Source: Schistocephalus solidus (Eukaryota; Platyhelminthes; Cestoda; Diphyllobothriidea; Diphyllobothriidae). From it: a stretch of DNA of 64,000 nucleotides. The position numbers and the translations under genes were made by a program. Of the stretch, positions 35,986 through 47,282 are shown piece by piece. Under the pieces are notes generated by a model. The model worked only from the letters and a program-made list of their open reading frames with translations. It had not been told where the DNA came from and searched no databases. Positions within the stretch are counted from its first letter, which is position 1, and the number at the start of each line of letters is the position of its first letter. The stretch is from NCBI GenBank assembly GCA_017591395.1, contig WEDG01001063.1:1-64000 (forward strand), written 5' to 3'.

Positions 35986-38900
35986 AACGCCTGGAGATAT
36001 ATGCATTGGTGAATCGACAAAGACAAAGAGGGAGACCGTAGCTGTTCTGGCTAATGAGCCGTCATCAGTCAGTCGTTCCCAATCCCAAGTGTTGATCACC
36101 TGGGATAAGAACCCGCGAAATATTGTAATTAAGTCGAAAGTTCTATCATTGGAGCCACTGGCTCGTTGTTTTTGTCAGTTGCGATCGGGAATATAATGTT
36201 ATGTTGCTTAACGATCTGCTTAAGGACTATGTATGCACTCCCGTTGTGCCTTGGACCTCAGATAAAAGCCCTCGCAATTGGTCGCAAAATGACATTTATT
36301 ATATGTTTTGAAGTGGAACGGACAAAGAAAATGGAACTGGAATGGCCATTTCTGGCTAATAATAAGCAAATCATCAACCAGTCATACCCAAACCAAGTGT
36401 GGCTTTGGATTTAATACCCGTGACCTTTGCTAATAATTGGAGTCAGATGCTATACTTTTAGGCCCGGGCTCGTTGTTTTCAGTTGCGATCGGTAATATGA
36501 TGTGTTTATGCAGATCTATTTAAAAGAACATTTATGTTCCGTTGTGCCCTAGAGTTCATACTAAAACCTTGCAGGCCGACGCATGGCGACATGGAAGCAT
36601 ATGGTGATTAAGTGGAGGGCCGACAAAGACATTGGAGACTGGAGTGGCTGAAACACATGCGTCATCGCCACTCATACCCAAAACCAAGTGTGAAAGCCAC
36701 CGGAGTTCGGGCCCGACCCTCCTAGTACTTGAGTCGAGATGTTTCTACCACCATTGAGCCACATGCGCTCATAATTTTATCCGAGTTTGCGATCCAGGGA
36801 AATATAAATGTCAGTGTGTAACGATCTGCTAAACTGGGACTATGTATGCTCCGTTGTGCCTTGGACTCAAGATAAAAGCCCTCGCAAGTCGGGTCGCATC
36901 GACCAATCGTTTAGCATATGTAAAGGAAGTGGATCGGACAAAGAAAATGGAGACTGGAATGGCCATTTTCTGGCTAATAAGCCGTCATCAGCCAGTCATA
37001 CCCAATCCCAAACCGAGCAACACCTGGAATTTTGAGACCCGCTGATTTTATTGATTCGAATTCTTTACTATTGATCCACGGGCTCATTGTTTTAACAGTC
37101 GCAAATGGGAATATGATTATAGTGTGTTGCCTAAGCGGTCTGTTTAAGGAGCATGTGTGTGTTTCGTTGCGCCTGAGTCTCAAACACGAGCCCTTGAAGT
37201 CTGTCGCATAGCGAAATTTAGTATATGTTGATAAAAGTGGAACCGACACAAAGACAAGCGAGCTGCTGGAATGTCCATTAGCCTGTCATACCCCAATCCC
37301 AAGTGTGGAACACCAGGAATTCAAACACATGACCTTTGGTAATTAAATCGATGATCTACGGTGATCCAAAGAAGGGCTCGTTGTTTTAACAGTTGCACAG
37401 GAATATGATGATGTGTGCTGCTCACCGATCTGCTAAAGGAACATGTATGTTCCGTTGTGCCCTACCTGGAGCTAAGACTACGAGCCCTCGAAGAGCTCTG
37501 TCGCATAGCAACATGTATGACCTACGATAAAGGACGGAAATGTCAAAGACAAAGGAAACCGAAATGGCCGATTTCTGACGCAAGCCGTCATATGCCAGTC
37601 ATACCCAATCCAAAGTAGGGAAAACCTGGAATTTGAACCGCGTGACGTTTTGGTTTTGATTCAAATGCTTTCACCATTGAGCCACGGGCTCGTTGATTTA
37701 ACAGTTGAACATGGAAATTTGATGATAGTATGTTGTTGTTCACCGATCTGTTAAAAGGAACATGTATGTTTGTTATTGTGCCCTTGAGAGCTCAGACAAG
37801 AGCCCTTTGCAGTTTGTCGCATAGCGAAATTTAGCATATGTTGATCAGAGTAGGGCAAATCCAAACACAAGGAGATCGCAATGGCTATAACTAGCTTTTA
37901 AGCCAACATCAATGAGTCGTACCCAATCCCAAGTGTTAAACACCTTGTTTTCATACATGTGGTCTTTGTGCGAGGAGTTAAATGCTTTAGCATTGAGCCA
38001 TTGGCTCGTTGTTTTTGTCAGTTGCGATCGGGAATATGATAATAGTGTTGATTACCGGTCTGTTTAAGGGGAACATGTATGTTTCGTTGTCGCATGACCT
38101 CAGACAAGAGCCTTCGCAGTTTGTCGCATACAGCGAAATTTAGCATATGTTGATCAAGTAGAACCGTCAAACACAAGGGAGATCGCAATGGCTATAACTA
38201 GCTTTTAAGCCAACATCAGCCAGTCGTACACCTTGTTTTCATACATGTGGCCTTTGTGCGAGGAGTCAAATGCTCTAGCATTGAGCCATGGGCTCATTGT
38301 TTTGTCAGTTGCGATCGGGAATATGATGATAGTGTGTTGCTCACCGGTCTGTTTAAGGAAAATTTATGTTCCGTTGTGCCCTGTAGCACAGACTGGAGCC
38401 CTCGCAATCGGTCACATCGCAAAATGTAGCTCAAAGAAATAAAGTGGTATCGAACAACACAAAGAAGAATGAAATGGCCATTTTTGGCTTATTACCCGTC
38501 ATCAGCCAGTCACACACAATCCCAAGTGCTGGAACACCTGAGATTCGAACCCATAACCTTTAGTAATTGAGTCGAACTCAACCGGTGCAAACCATGGGCT
38601 CGTTATTTTGTAAGTTGCAATCGGATATATAATGATAGTGTGTTGCTCACCGATCTGCTTAAGGAATTTGTATGTTCCGTTGTGCCCTGGACCTCAGACC
38701 TGAGCCCTCGCATGCCGTCGCAAAGTGACTTTAAGAATATATCGATGAAGCGGAACTGACAAAGACAAGGGAGAACGGCATGGCTATTTCTGGATTATTT
38801 TCCATCATTAGCCAGTCATACCCAATCCCAAGTGAGGAACACATGAAATTCGAACCCGCTACCTTTGGTTATTGAGTCGAATGCTCTACCATTGAGCCAC

Positions 38901-41490
38901 GAGCTCGGTGTTATGTTGGCTGCGATCGGGAATATGATGATAGAATGTCGCTCACCGATCGCCTTAACGAGCATATATGTTCCGTTTTGCCCTGTAGATC
39001 AGACAAGAGCCCTAGCAGGCAATCGCTTAGCGACATGAAGCATATGATGATGAATTTAAACCGACAAAGACAAGGGAAACCTTTATGGCAATTTCTGGCT
39101 TATAAGCCGTCATCAGCCAATCATTCTCAATCCAAAGTAAGAAAAATCTGGGATTGGAACCCGCGACATTTGGAAATTGAGTGTAACGCTCTACCATTGA
39201 GCCACGGGCTCCATGTTTTCGCCGTTGCGATCGGGAATATGATGATAATGTGTTGCTCACCAATCGGCTTAAGGAATATTTATGCTCCATTCTGCCCTGG
39301 AGCTCAGACTTGATCCGTCGTAGGCGGTCTCGTAGCGACATGTAGCAAATTTTGATAAAGTGCAAACCACAAATTCAAGGGACACAAGAATTGTCATTTC
39401 TGGCTTATAATCCGTCATCAGCCAGTCATACCCTATCCCAAGTGTGGAACACCTGAAATTAAAATTCGCGACGTTTGGTAATTGAATCGAATGCTTTAAT
39501 ATTGAGCCACGGGCTCCTTGTTTTGTCGGTTGCGATCGGGAAAATTATAGGCTTGTTGCTCACCAATCTGCTTTAGAAACGTGTACATTCCGTTTGTCCA
39601 AGGTACTCAGACTAGAGCCCTCGCAGACGGTCTCGTAGCGACATGTAGCAAATTTTGATAAAGTGGAAACGACAAAGTCAAGGGACACAATAATGGCCAT
39701 TTCTGGATTAATACCAGACATCAGCCAGTCATAAGCAATCGCACGTGTGGAACACCTGTGATTTCAAACCCGTAACCTATGGCAATGAAGACAAATGCTC
39801 TACGATGGAGCTACGGTGCTCGTTATTTTGTCGTTTGCAATCGGATATATAATGATAGTGTGTTGCTCTCCGATCTGCTTAAGGAATATGTATTTTCCGT
39901 TGTGCCCTGAACCTCAGACCTGAGCCCTCGCATGCCGTCGCAAAGTGACTTTAAGAATATATCGATGAAGCGGAACCGACAAAGACAAGGGAGAACGGCA
40001 TGGCTATTTCTGGATTATTTTTCATCATCAGCCAGTCATACCCAATCCCAAGTGAGGAACACATGAAATTCGAACCCACTACCTTTGGTTATTGAGTCGA
40101 ACGCTCTACCATTGAGCCAGGAGCTCGTAGTTATGTTGGCTGCGATCGGGAATATGATGATAGAATGTCGCTCACCGATCGCCTTAACGAGCATATATGT
40201 TCCGTTTTGCCCTGTAGATCAGACATTAGAGCCCTCACAGGCGATCGCATAGCGACGTGTAGCATATGATAGAGTGGAACCGACAAAGACAAGGGAGACC
40301 GGAATGGCAATTTCTGGCTTATAAGCCGTCATCAGCCACTCATTCTCAATCCAAAGTAAGAAAAACCTGGGATTAGAACCAGCGACATTTGGAAATTGAG
40401 TGTAACACTCTACCATTGAGCCACGGGCTCAATGTGTTCGCCGCTGCCATCGGGAATATGATAATAATGTGTTGCTCACCAATCTGCTTAAGGAACATTT
40501 ATGCTCCATCCTGCCCTGGAGCTCAGACTTGATCCGTCGCAGGTGGTCGCATCGTGGCATGTAGCATATGTTGATGAAGCTAAACCGACAAAAACAAGGG
40601 AGACAAGAATGGCCATTTCTGGCTTACAACCCGTCATCAGCTTGTCATACCCTATCTTAACTATGGAAAATCTGAAATTAAAACGCGTGACGTTTGGTAA
40701 TTGAATGGAAAGCTTTAACATTGAGCCACTGGCTCGTTGTTATGTCGGTTGCGATCGGGAATATGATGATAGTGTGTTGCTCACCAATCTGCTTTAGGAA
40801 CGTGTACATTCCGTTTGTCCAAGGAACTCAGACTAGAGCCCTCGCAGACGGTCTCGTAGCGACATGTAGCAAATTTTGATAAAGTGGAAACGACAAAGTC
40901 AAGGGACACAATAATGGCCATTTCTGGATTAATACCAGACATCAGCCAGTCATACCCAATAGCAAGTTTGGAACACCTGTGATTTCAAACCCGTTACCTA
41001 TGGTAAAGGAGAAAATGCTCTACGATGGAGCAACGGGCACGTAGTTTTGTCGGTCTCATCGGGAAAATGATAAAAGTGTGTTGCTCACCGACCTGCTTAG
41101 GGAATATGTATGTTCCGTTGTGCTCTGGAGCTCAGACTGGAGCCCTCGCAGGCGGTTGCATAGCGACATGTAGCATATGTTGATAAATTGGAACCACAAA
41201 GACAAGGGAGACTGGAATGTCCATTTCTTGGTTATAAGCCTTCATTAGCGTGTCATACCCAATCCCAAGTGTGGAACACCAGGAATTCAAACACATGACT
41301 TTTGGTAATTAAATCAATGCTCTACCATTGAGCCAAGGGCTCGTTTTTTTAACAGTTGCACATGTGATTTTGATGATTTTGTGTTGCTCACCGATCTGCT
41401 TAAGGAAAATGTATGTTCCGTTGTGCCCTGAAGCTCAGACTGGAGCCCTCGCAGGCGGTTGCATAGCTACATGTAGCATATGCCCAGATC
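35986..41490 (-). repeat. Tandem satellite of about 18 tRNA-headed SINE units, about 304 bp each
   Basis: Each unit, read on the minus strand, has CGAGCCCGTGGCTCAATGGTAGAG (D-arm and A-box), GTCGCGGGTTCGAATCC-type B-box, the SINE body (CTGGCTGATGACGGC, GGCCATTCCGGTCTCC) and a spacer ending in the conserved CCCGATCGCAACC. Heads lie at about 36154, 36460, 36757, 37073, 37370, 37676, 37993, 38280, 38590, 38893, 39196, 39503, 39805, 40110, 40415, 40719, 41023 and 41328. The D-arm and the words TTCGACT and AGGTC suggest a tRNA-Cys-like ancestor. The anticodon loop reads CTCAATT and no acceptor stem forms, so none is a tRNA gene. Confidence 0.95.
38600..41040 (-). repeat. Two tetrameric higher-order repeats in the SINE satellite
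   Basis: 38600-39821 and 39822-41040 match unit for unit at about 1222 bp. Private markers include GGATATATAATGATAGTGTG (38624 and 39846), TTTAAGAATATATCGATGAAG (about 38731 and 39951), GATCGCCTTAACGAGCAT (about 38956 and 40178) and CGTGTACATTCCGTTTGTCC (about 39580 and 40800). Units inside a tetramer differ more from one another than units four apart. Confidence 0.85.
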
Positions 41491-41744
41491 ATCCTCGGTC
41501 CATTGCGGTTCAAACCAAGGGAGAACGTTCATACACCTCATGGGCGATGGCCGCCAGGTCCAGCTGATGTGAACACGAATGGTGTCACCAAGGTGGGCAA
41601 ATAATTAAGCAGCGAAGACCTCGAGGACCCCAGCGTGGTAATTATGGGAGAGTGCAAGACCTCAACCGAAAATAACAACATAAAGAAATGTTACTTAAAT
41701 ATAGCTAGTAGTATCATAAATACCTTATTTACTGACGTCACTCT
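41491..41744. other. Array edge; no gene seen
   Basis: The SINE satellite stops at about 41490. A short segment around 41615-41650 (GTGGTAATTATGGGAG) faintly resembles the start of repeat R2. Nothing else is recognised. Confidence 0.3.
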
Positions 41745-42344
41745 TGCAGCTTTCAGTTCGCGTTGTAGCTCGCACCATTATATCGATCTAACTATCGCTT
41801 AAAAACCTCTTAGGAGTTCGACATTACAACATCCAAAGGAACACTTTTTCAAGCTTCGACTACCTTTTTGGAGAAGAAGTACTTCCGAGTGTCTAGCCCT
41901 GCTCCAGTCACACGTAGTTTTAGAGGATGACCTCTCAAGTTCGCTGTTGTTGCTAACTCGAAGAAATCACCTGGGACGAGACAACAGTCCTGGAGGCGTA
42001 GTATGCGAAATGTTAGTATCATGTCTCCCCGAAGCTGTCTCTAGCGCAAAAGAAAGAGATAGAGATTCGACAGCCGTGTTTCATAAGGCTATCATAATGT
42101 CCAAGGACAAGTTTTGTTGCTCGCCTTAGGACCTTTTCGATGATGTTGAGTTCCTTTGCCGCCCAGGGTCACCAAGCTTGGATAGTGGACTCCAACTGTG
42201 GCCACACGAATGTTCCGAAGACTTAAGCGAAGCAATCGGCAGTGAAGGATGCGAAAGCTCGTTTAACGAGGTACAGAATCGACATGGCTGACTTCGCTAC
42301 CTTTGCGCAATTTAGGGAGGATTTAAGCGAGGGCGTGATCCACA
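41745..42344 (-). pseudogene. C-terminal RT part of a CR1/jockey-type LINE
   Basis: The minus strand encodes, with stops and frameshifts, KSAMSILYLVKRAF, VFGTFVWPQLE and RRATKLVLG. This is the thumb and C-terminal region usual in CR1/jockey-type reverse transcriptases. It is the continuation of the RT fragment at 42936-43500. The catalytic palm between the two is missing and a piece of another LINE sits there. Confidence 0.7.
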
Positions 42345-42699
42345 ATCCCAGTCGTTCCGGATGACAAAGCCAACACCAAAGTCATGCCACTCTGCCTTTG
42401 GCTGGCCGCTCCAGAAGAAGACGTAGCCGGCACCCACCTCCTCCAGCTGAACCTGCTCAGAAAATCGGGTCTCACTGAGAGCAGCAATTTCCACCTTGTA
42501 GCTTGCCAGTTCATGAGCGACTAGCACCATCCTCCGTTCCGGCCGGTCGCTCCTAGGATTGTCTAAAAGGGAACTAATATTCCAGGCTGCTAGTGGGAGT
42601 GGAATCACCCGAGCAGCCTGAAGGGTATGGCAAAGGGGGTGGGGATGGAGGTTTTGTTGTTTTTTGAGTTTTACAACCAGGTATTTTGCAAAGTGCGAG

Positions 42700-42700
<1 letters not shown>
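42345..42700 (-). pseudogene. 5' endonuclease fragment of the RTE-type LINE
   Basis: The minus strand encodes AAWNISSLLDNPRS, ELASYKVEIAALSETRFSEQ and GAGYVFFWSGQPKAEW, matching the N-terminal endonuclease of the element at 47.2-51.6 kb (AAWNVRSLLDNPRS). The reading stops abruptly at about 42345, where CR1-type RT sequence resumes. The upstream leader also matches 51180-51345. Confidence 0.85.

Positions 42701-42733
<33 letters not shown>
42701..42733. repeat. (CA)n microsatellite
   Basis: About 16 CA dinucleotides. On the minus strand they extend an RT open frame artificially as a Cys-Val run. Confidence 0.97.
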
Positions 42734-42734
<1 letters not shown>

Positions 42735-42735
<1 letters not shown>

Positions 42736-42935
42736 CAGTTCGACCGTCGTAGTCCGACGATGTCCACCGCATGCTCCATGGGAAAGTGGAGCAGGGACGG
42801 TGACTTGCGTGTGATTTAGTTTAAAGTGATAGTAGACTTGCGCTGCATCTACCGCACACTCTCCTCCTCCCCCGCCTGAGCCCGGTGTCAAGACAGACTC
42901 AAGGAGACCGGAGGCAGGAGAGAACCGTGCTGGAT
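42735..42935 (+). repeat. Repeat R3, copy 1
   Basis: This block is similar to 46170-46370. Shared words are GACAGTTCGACCGTCG or ACAGTTCTACCGTCG, GGGACGGTGACTTGC, GATTAGTTT, GATAGACTTGC, GCTACCGC-type, and GGTGTCAAGACA or GGTGTTAAGACA. It separates the RTE fragment from the truncated CR1-type RT. Confidence 0.75.
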
Positions 42936-43500
42936 CCTCGGATAGCAGATTGTTATGTTCTAGGAACTGCATTAGTTGTTGCTTACTTATTTTTTCCATG
43001 ATTTTGCAGCAAACTGAAGTTAGGCTGACCGGTCGATAATTGTTTGCAGAGACCCGGCCTCCATCCTTATAAAGCGGCGTAATCCCTGCGGATTTCCAGT
43101 CGGCTGGTAGATTTCCGGTCTGGAAGGATGTTTGGAAAAGCGTAGAGAGTGGTTTTGCCAACTCTCTCGCGAGCTCTTTCAACAGCTTGGCAGGTACTTC
43201 ATCGGGACCCGGTGACTTAGATTCCTTTAACCCCAAAAATTCCTTGAGGACAGAAGTCTCGGTGAAATGAACAGTCTTGACTATTGTATCCACTTCGAAG
43301 CCATTGGTAAGGTAATCGTAATTCGTTTCCTTTGTGAAAACAGACTGGAAAAATTCTGAGAGATGATCAGCCTTCGCACCGTCTTCAGTAAGGTCTATGC
43401 CCTCGGCGGTCCTCAGCAGGGGTATCGGATCCTTGTTCCGTGTATTCTGCCTGAGGTAACCGTAAAACAGTTTCGGGTTCACGGTGGCCCGTTTCAGCAT
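42936..43500 (-). pseudogene. N-terminal RT part of the CR1/jockey-type LINE
   Basis: The frame encodes ESKSPGPDEVPAKLLKELA, ADWKSAGITPLYK and SANNYRPVSLTSVCCKIMEK, the fingers and early palm of a non-LTR reverse transcriptase (SPGPD and NYRPVSLT are diagnostic). It stops at NNLLSED near 42945. The palm with the F/YxDD site is gone, replaced by R3 and the RTE fragment, and the C-terminus continues at 42344. The copy is inactive. Confidence 0.9.
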
Positions 43501-44520
43501 GTGTAATTAGAAAGCCTGTCTTGTTCTAACAATAAGGCCCTTGACCCGATTTCTCTGCATTTTGTACGCATTTAGAGATGCAGGAGTTCCGTCCGTAAGC
43601 GATTTTTTCCACAATCTCCGCTTTTTGTTAAATTCGATTTTTAAGGCCCGCGTAAGCCATCGCGGTGTGTTGGTTAACCTTTTTCTCAAAATCGGACAGT
43701 GATTTTCGATGAGCCTGTGCAGGATCTCCCGGAACGTTTCCCAGTCCTCGGTTATGTTTCCAAAGAATAAAGGTTCCCACTGAGTGCGCATGAGTTCGGC
43801 CATTATTCCACCGAAATCACTTTGCAATATATTCCTTCTGATTGTTGTGGGTCTTGCTGGTATAGAAAATAGCGAGTACTCTCGTCGCAGTACAAGGTGG
43901 TCACTTTTACCTAGCAGCGGTAGACATGACTCTTCATCGATGCTGTCCTGCGACTTCGTGAGAACGAGGTTCAGACAATTGGCCTGTTGTCCTTCGCACA
44001 CCCTTTTTGAAAAGTGACATGCTGCGTGAGAAGTAGCTTTAGCGTCGTGCTCAGAAGGCAACCGTCAAAGGCTAGCTCAGAGCTATGTGCGCAGACCGAG
44101 CTCCAGTCGATGTGAGGCGCATTAAAGTCACCCATGATCAGGATATCCAACCGCGTAGCGATCTATTCAAGCTCATCTATCAGAAAAGCATCGGCTACGG
44201 GGTCTCTTCTTTGTGGGACGGTAGACTGTTAGGACATCTAGACTTGATGAACCTGACACTTTTATGGATAACCATATCGACTCGGAAGTAGACGCCAGTT
44301 TATAAGTTTTGTCTAAAACTGCAAGTTCACTTTTCACATATGTGAGTACGCCTCCTCCTTTACGCCCTTTTCTGTCTTTTCTAAACAGTTGGTAGCCAGC
44401 AATAGTTACCTCCCGATCGTCCACGTGTTGGACAGCCAGGTTTCTGTTAGGGAAATTATATCAGGAGATAGTTCACAGACATGAATCTTAAGCTCGTCGA
44501 GCTTCGATAACCTACTCTGT
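43501..44520 (-). pseudogene. Endonuclease and linker of the CR1/jockey-type LINE
   Basis: The minus strand shows apurinic-type endonuclease motifs: VTIAGYQLFRKDRKGRKGGG (about 44415), ESIWLSIK, LIMGDFNAPHIDW (about 44140) and GKSDHLVLR (about 43905). The linker follows (PRWLTRALKIEFNKKRRLWK, about 43670-43610). The GDFN Asp and SDH His/Asp residues that act in catalysis are still visible, but frameshifts near 44075 and 44180 break the frame. In the intact family this domain nicks target DNA for target-primed reverse transcription. Confidence 0.85.
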
Positions 44521-44639
44521 GCATTGGTGTACATGAATGTTAGTTTTCGGTTTGCTCGGGAAGTGCTAACAGTCGGGCGCGAGCCCCTGTTTACTGGGCC
44601 AACTGCGAGGTAATCCGGAACGGGCCTCTCCAGGGGGAG

Positions 44640-45378
44640 AACAATGGACGATGGATCACTTGGTTGTTGTAAATAACCAAATTTGTTTCCCCCTCGCTGA
44701 GCCGCCGTCTCAGTTCGATGACAAGTTGATGGCGTTTGTTCCGCTCCACAGGTGAGAAGTCCTGTTGAAAAAAACTCCAGGGTTTGAGTTTTTTAACTTA
44801 AAGCGCCTAGACAGAATGGGACTGGCTTCCTGGTTACTGGTCAAGATAACTTTTAGTGGCCAAGGACGTGTTGATTCAGATTGGCTTTTGGGCCAATTTC
44901 CAAGGCGGAAGGCTTTTTCCAGTTCAATCGACGTATTAGGTTCCAGCATATTGTTCAGGAGTTCATGAAAGTGGTTCATGTCTTCGGAATATCGGTCTAC
45001 GGGAGTCGTAGCTGTTAATTCAGGTAGTCCCTGTATTATGAAACCTTTTTTTTCTGTCCGTGGCATTTTTTGTACCTACGACGCTGTCTTCCAATATCTG
45101 GTGGGAAGGTTTCACGTTATGCACTGGTGATCATGGAGCGGATGCTGATTGGCTATGTGTTGGCTTCGATCCGGGTTTTTTGGTTTCGGCTAATTCCACG
45201 GGTTCCACGATTTTGAATCGCAGGTGGTAGTTTCGGTTGGGGAATCAATTCCACTGCTTGTGCTTGGTGTGAGAATCTCATTATTTCCTGTGTAGGACAA
45301 GGCAATGGTCAAACCCCCTTTGATAATAGGATAACAGGCTATGTCTTTGAAAACGTTATTGTTTATATGCCAGTTCAT
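44640..45378 (-). pseudogene. ORF1-like region of the CR1/jockey-type LINE
   Basis: The frame 45066-44710 encodes KKGFIIQGLPEL, IELEKAFRLGNW, PLKVILTSNQEASPILSRRF and SNPGVFFNR. This is the usual style of the nucleic-acid-binding ORF1 protein upstream of such endonuclease-RT frames. Further in-family sequence may lie at 45378-45190, separated by stops. The order ORF1, endonuclease, RT on one strand supports a single element of about 3.6 kb. Confidence 0.65.
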
Positions 45379-46169
45379 TTAGTACAGCTTTTGTCATGGC
45401 TCAGTCCAATGAGCCCAGTTTTGTAGCTCTTGGCGAACAGTATCACTCAAAAAAACCCTATCGCAGCAGCTTAAATAATTTAGGAGATTCTAGCCGCTAC
45501 GAGCTGCTGGCCCGGTTTCATAAGAGAAGAGAGTACATGGGACTCCAGCTGGGAGGATAGTGTATTCTGAACAGATTTATCGGAGAAAGTTGTTAGCCGG
45601 ACGAGCGCACGTCCGGCGCCGCGAGAGTGACGTCCCAATTTTGAGACAGTGCCAGGGCCATGCATGAGTCAACCTAGAGTGTGATTGGCCGGTTTGGACA
45701 GCCGGTATTGGCGAGGAACAGCCAGCCACTGGTGCGCATGTGCATGTAGTCATGACTGGTTCAGCCTTGAAACTTGCGATTGGAGTTGGGCCTCTACACC
45801 CCGATCCAACGCCGAAAACCCTACACACACACCCCTCAGCTCTTTGTCCTGCGCCTGCTAGACTAGACTGCTGCAAGTTAAGTTATAAACAACGGGCCAG
45901 AAGCGCAATGGGCGCATTTTAGCAGAACATGGAGCATGCAAGTCTGATTAGGAACACTCAAGAAGCTGAAAGGAATACCTCCGGCTACCGGGTTACGTTC
46001 ACAGTACTTGCAATAACACAGTTTTGCTAAGCGTATTCATGAATTCCCATCGCCGTTTGTGCTTTCTCTTGGTGATGCAGTGTGTTCATCAGATCAACAG
46101 ACGAAGATAACGGAAACAATTGGCTCCTTATCTGAATGCAGACGGAAATAAAAGATAGACCATGCAAAC
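45379..46169. other. No gene seen; GC-richer, possibly LINE leader
   Basis: Upstream of the ORF1 region on the minus strand. Frames at 45577-45876 and 45480-45665 are composition-driven and unrecognised. The sequence may be the 5' untranslated part of the CR1/jockey-type element, but no second copy is available in the window to test this. Confidence 0.35.
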
Positions 46170-46420
46170 ATGTGACAGTTCTACCGTCGACTCCAACGCG
46201 GTCCAGCGTGTGCTCCACAACGTGGTCTAGGGACGGTGACTTGCACGTGGATTAGTTTTAAGTGATGATAGACTTGCACTGCAGCTACCGCACTCTATTT
46301 TCCCTCACCCGCCTGTGTTCGGTGTTAAGACAAAGTCAAGACTACCAGAGGCGGGACCGGGCGCAGGTGTTTGGTGCGGCCGGAGCAGCCCCTGAACTCA
46401 GATCCCACGGGATAGGAGTT
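46170..46420 (+). repeat. Repeat R3, copy 2
   Basis: This block matches 42735-42935 in the same orientation and order, more diverged towards the right end. No coding sequence is seen. Confidence 0.7.
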
Positions 46421-46432
46421 CCATAAAGGCCA

Positions 46433-47085
46433 AAGTAAGAAGTAAGCATTGCAGACTGACTCTAAGTCCGCCAGTCACTTACTCCATGCAATTACTCAAT
46501 GGGCTGACCACGCAGTCCGAGGTATCCAATCAGTTGACAGTCTTCCAAACCATAATGGCCACAATAAGAAGGAGCCATTGCAGCCTGAATCTCAGTTCGC
46601 CAGTCAGCCACTACACACAAAACATACAATTGGGCTGACCACGCGGTCCGAGTTATATCGTCAGCTGGCAACCTTCCAAGCCACGGCTTTTAGCTCACCG
46701 TGATAGTTTCAAGCGCATCAGATTGCTTATAGTGAGGAAAGTGTGCTGAGCCGTCGACCTCACTCTCTCCCCCACCCCCACAATCAGGTGACCAGCTGAA
46801 CCGGTGAGTTGTCAGATGCGGAGGTGCTGGTGACCTCGTCTACGCGTACTGCGTACACGACCTGGCCCCCAAACACAAGCACCAGGATTTCACATAACAG
46901 GAGGTTGAAAGGCTCAACTCTCACCCATGTGAGATAGCCAGAGGTCACGTTAAGAAGGAGCCATTGTAGCCTGAATTTCAGACCACAATTCAGCCACTCC
47001 ACACAATACACATTGGACTGACTGCGAGCTCTGAGTGCAATTGTCAGTTGGCAACCTTTCAACCCACGGCGCTGATCGCCCCGTG
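46433..47085 (-). repeat. Three related 125-bp units, likely 3' region of the RTE-type LINE
   Basis: Units at about 46433-46560, 46562-46690 and 46950-47080 share AAG(AA)GGAGCCATTG(C/T)AGCCTGA, GCCAGTCA or CAGCCACT, GGGCTGACCACGC or TGGACTGACTGCG, GTCAG(C/T)TGGCAACCTT, and CCACGGC. The strand given is that of the neighbouring LINE, whose coding end lies at about 47280. A role as its 3' untranslated region is inferred from position only. Confidence 0.65.
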
Positions 47086-47282
47086 TTATTCTCAAGCTCA
47101 GATCACACATGCAGCAGAAGAGCCACATGTAGAAGGAGCCGAGAATCGTGCTTGCGTCTCAATCAGTTATGCAGATTGAGAGCATGTTTTTTGTGGTGTT
47201 GCGTGTGATCATGTAAGGTGCATAGGCTGATTAGGAGATATTTAGTGTTGTGGTATAGCCGGCTTCGTTCTACCGCAGGTTT

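Noticed and set aside
35911..41567. tRNA genes in the 36-41 kb array
   Set aside because: A- and B-boxes and a D-arm are present but the acceptor stem does not pair and the anticodon loop is abnormal in the units checked. They are SINE-derived heads.
42574..42935. C-terminal extension of the RT frame with a Cys-Val run
   Set aside because: It is read-through into repeat R3 and the CA microsatellite after the RT is truncated.
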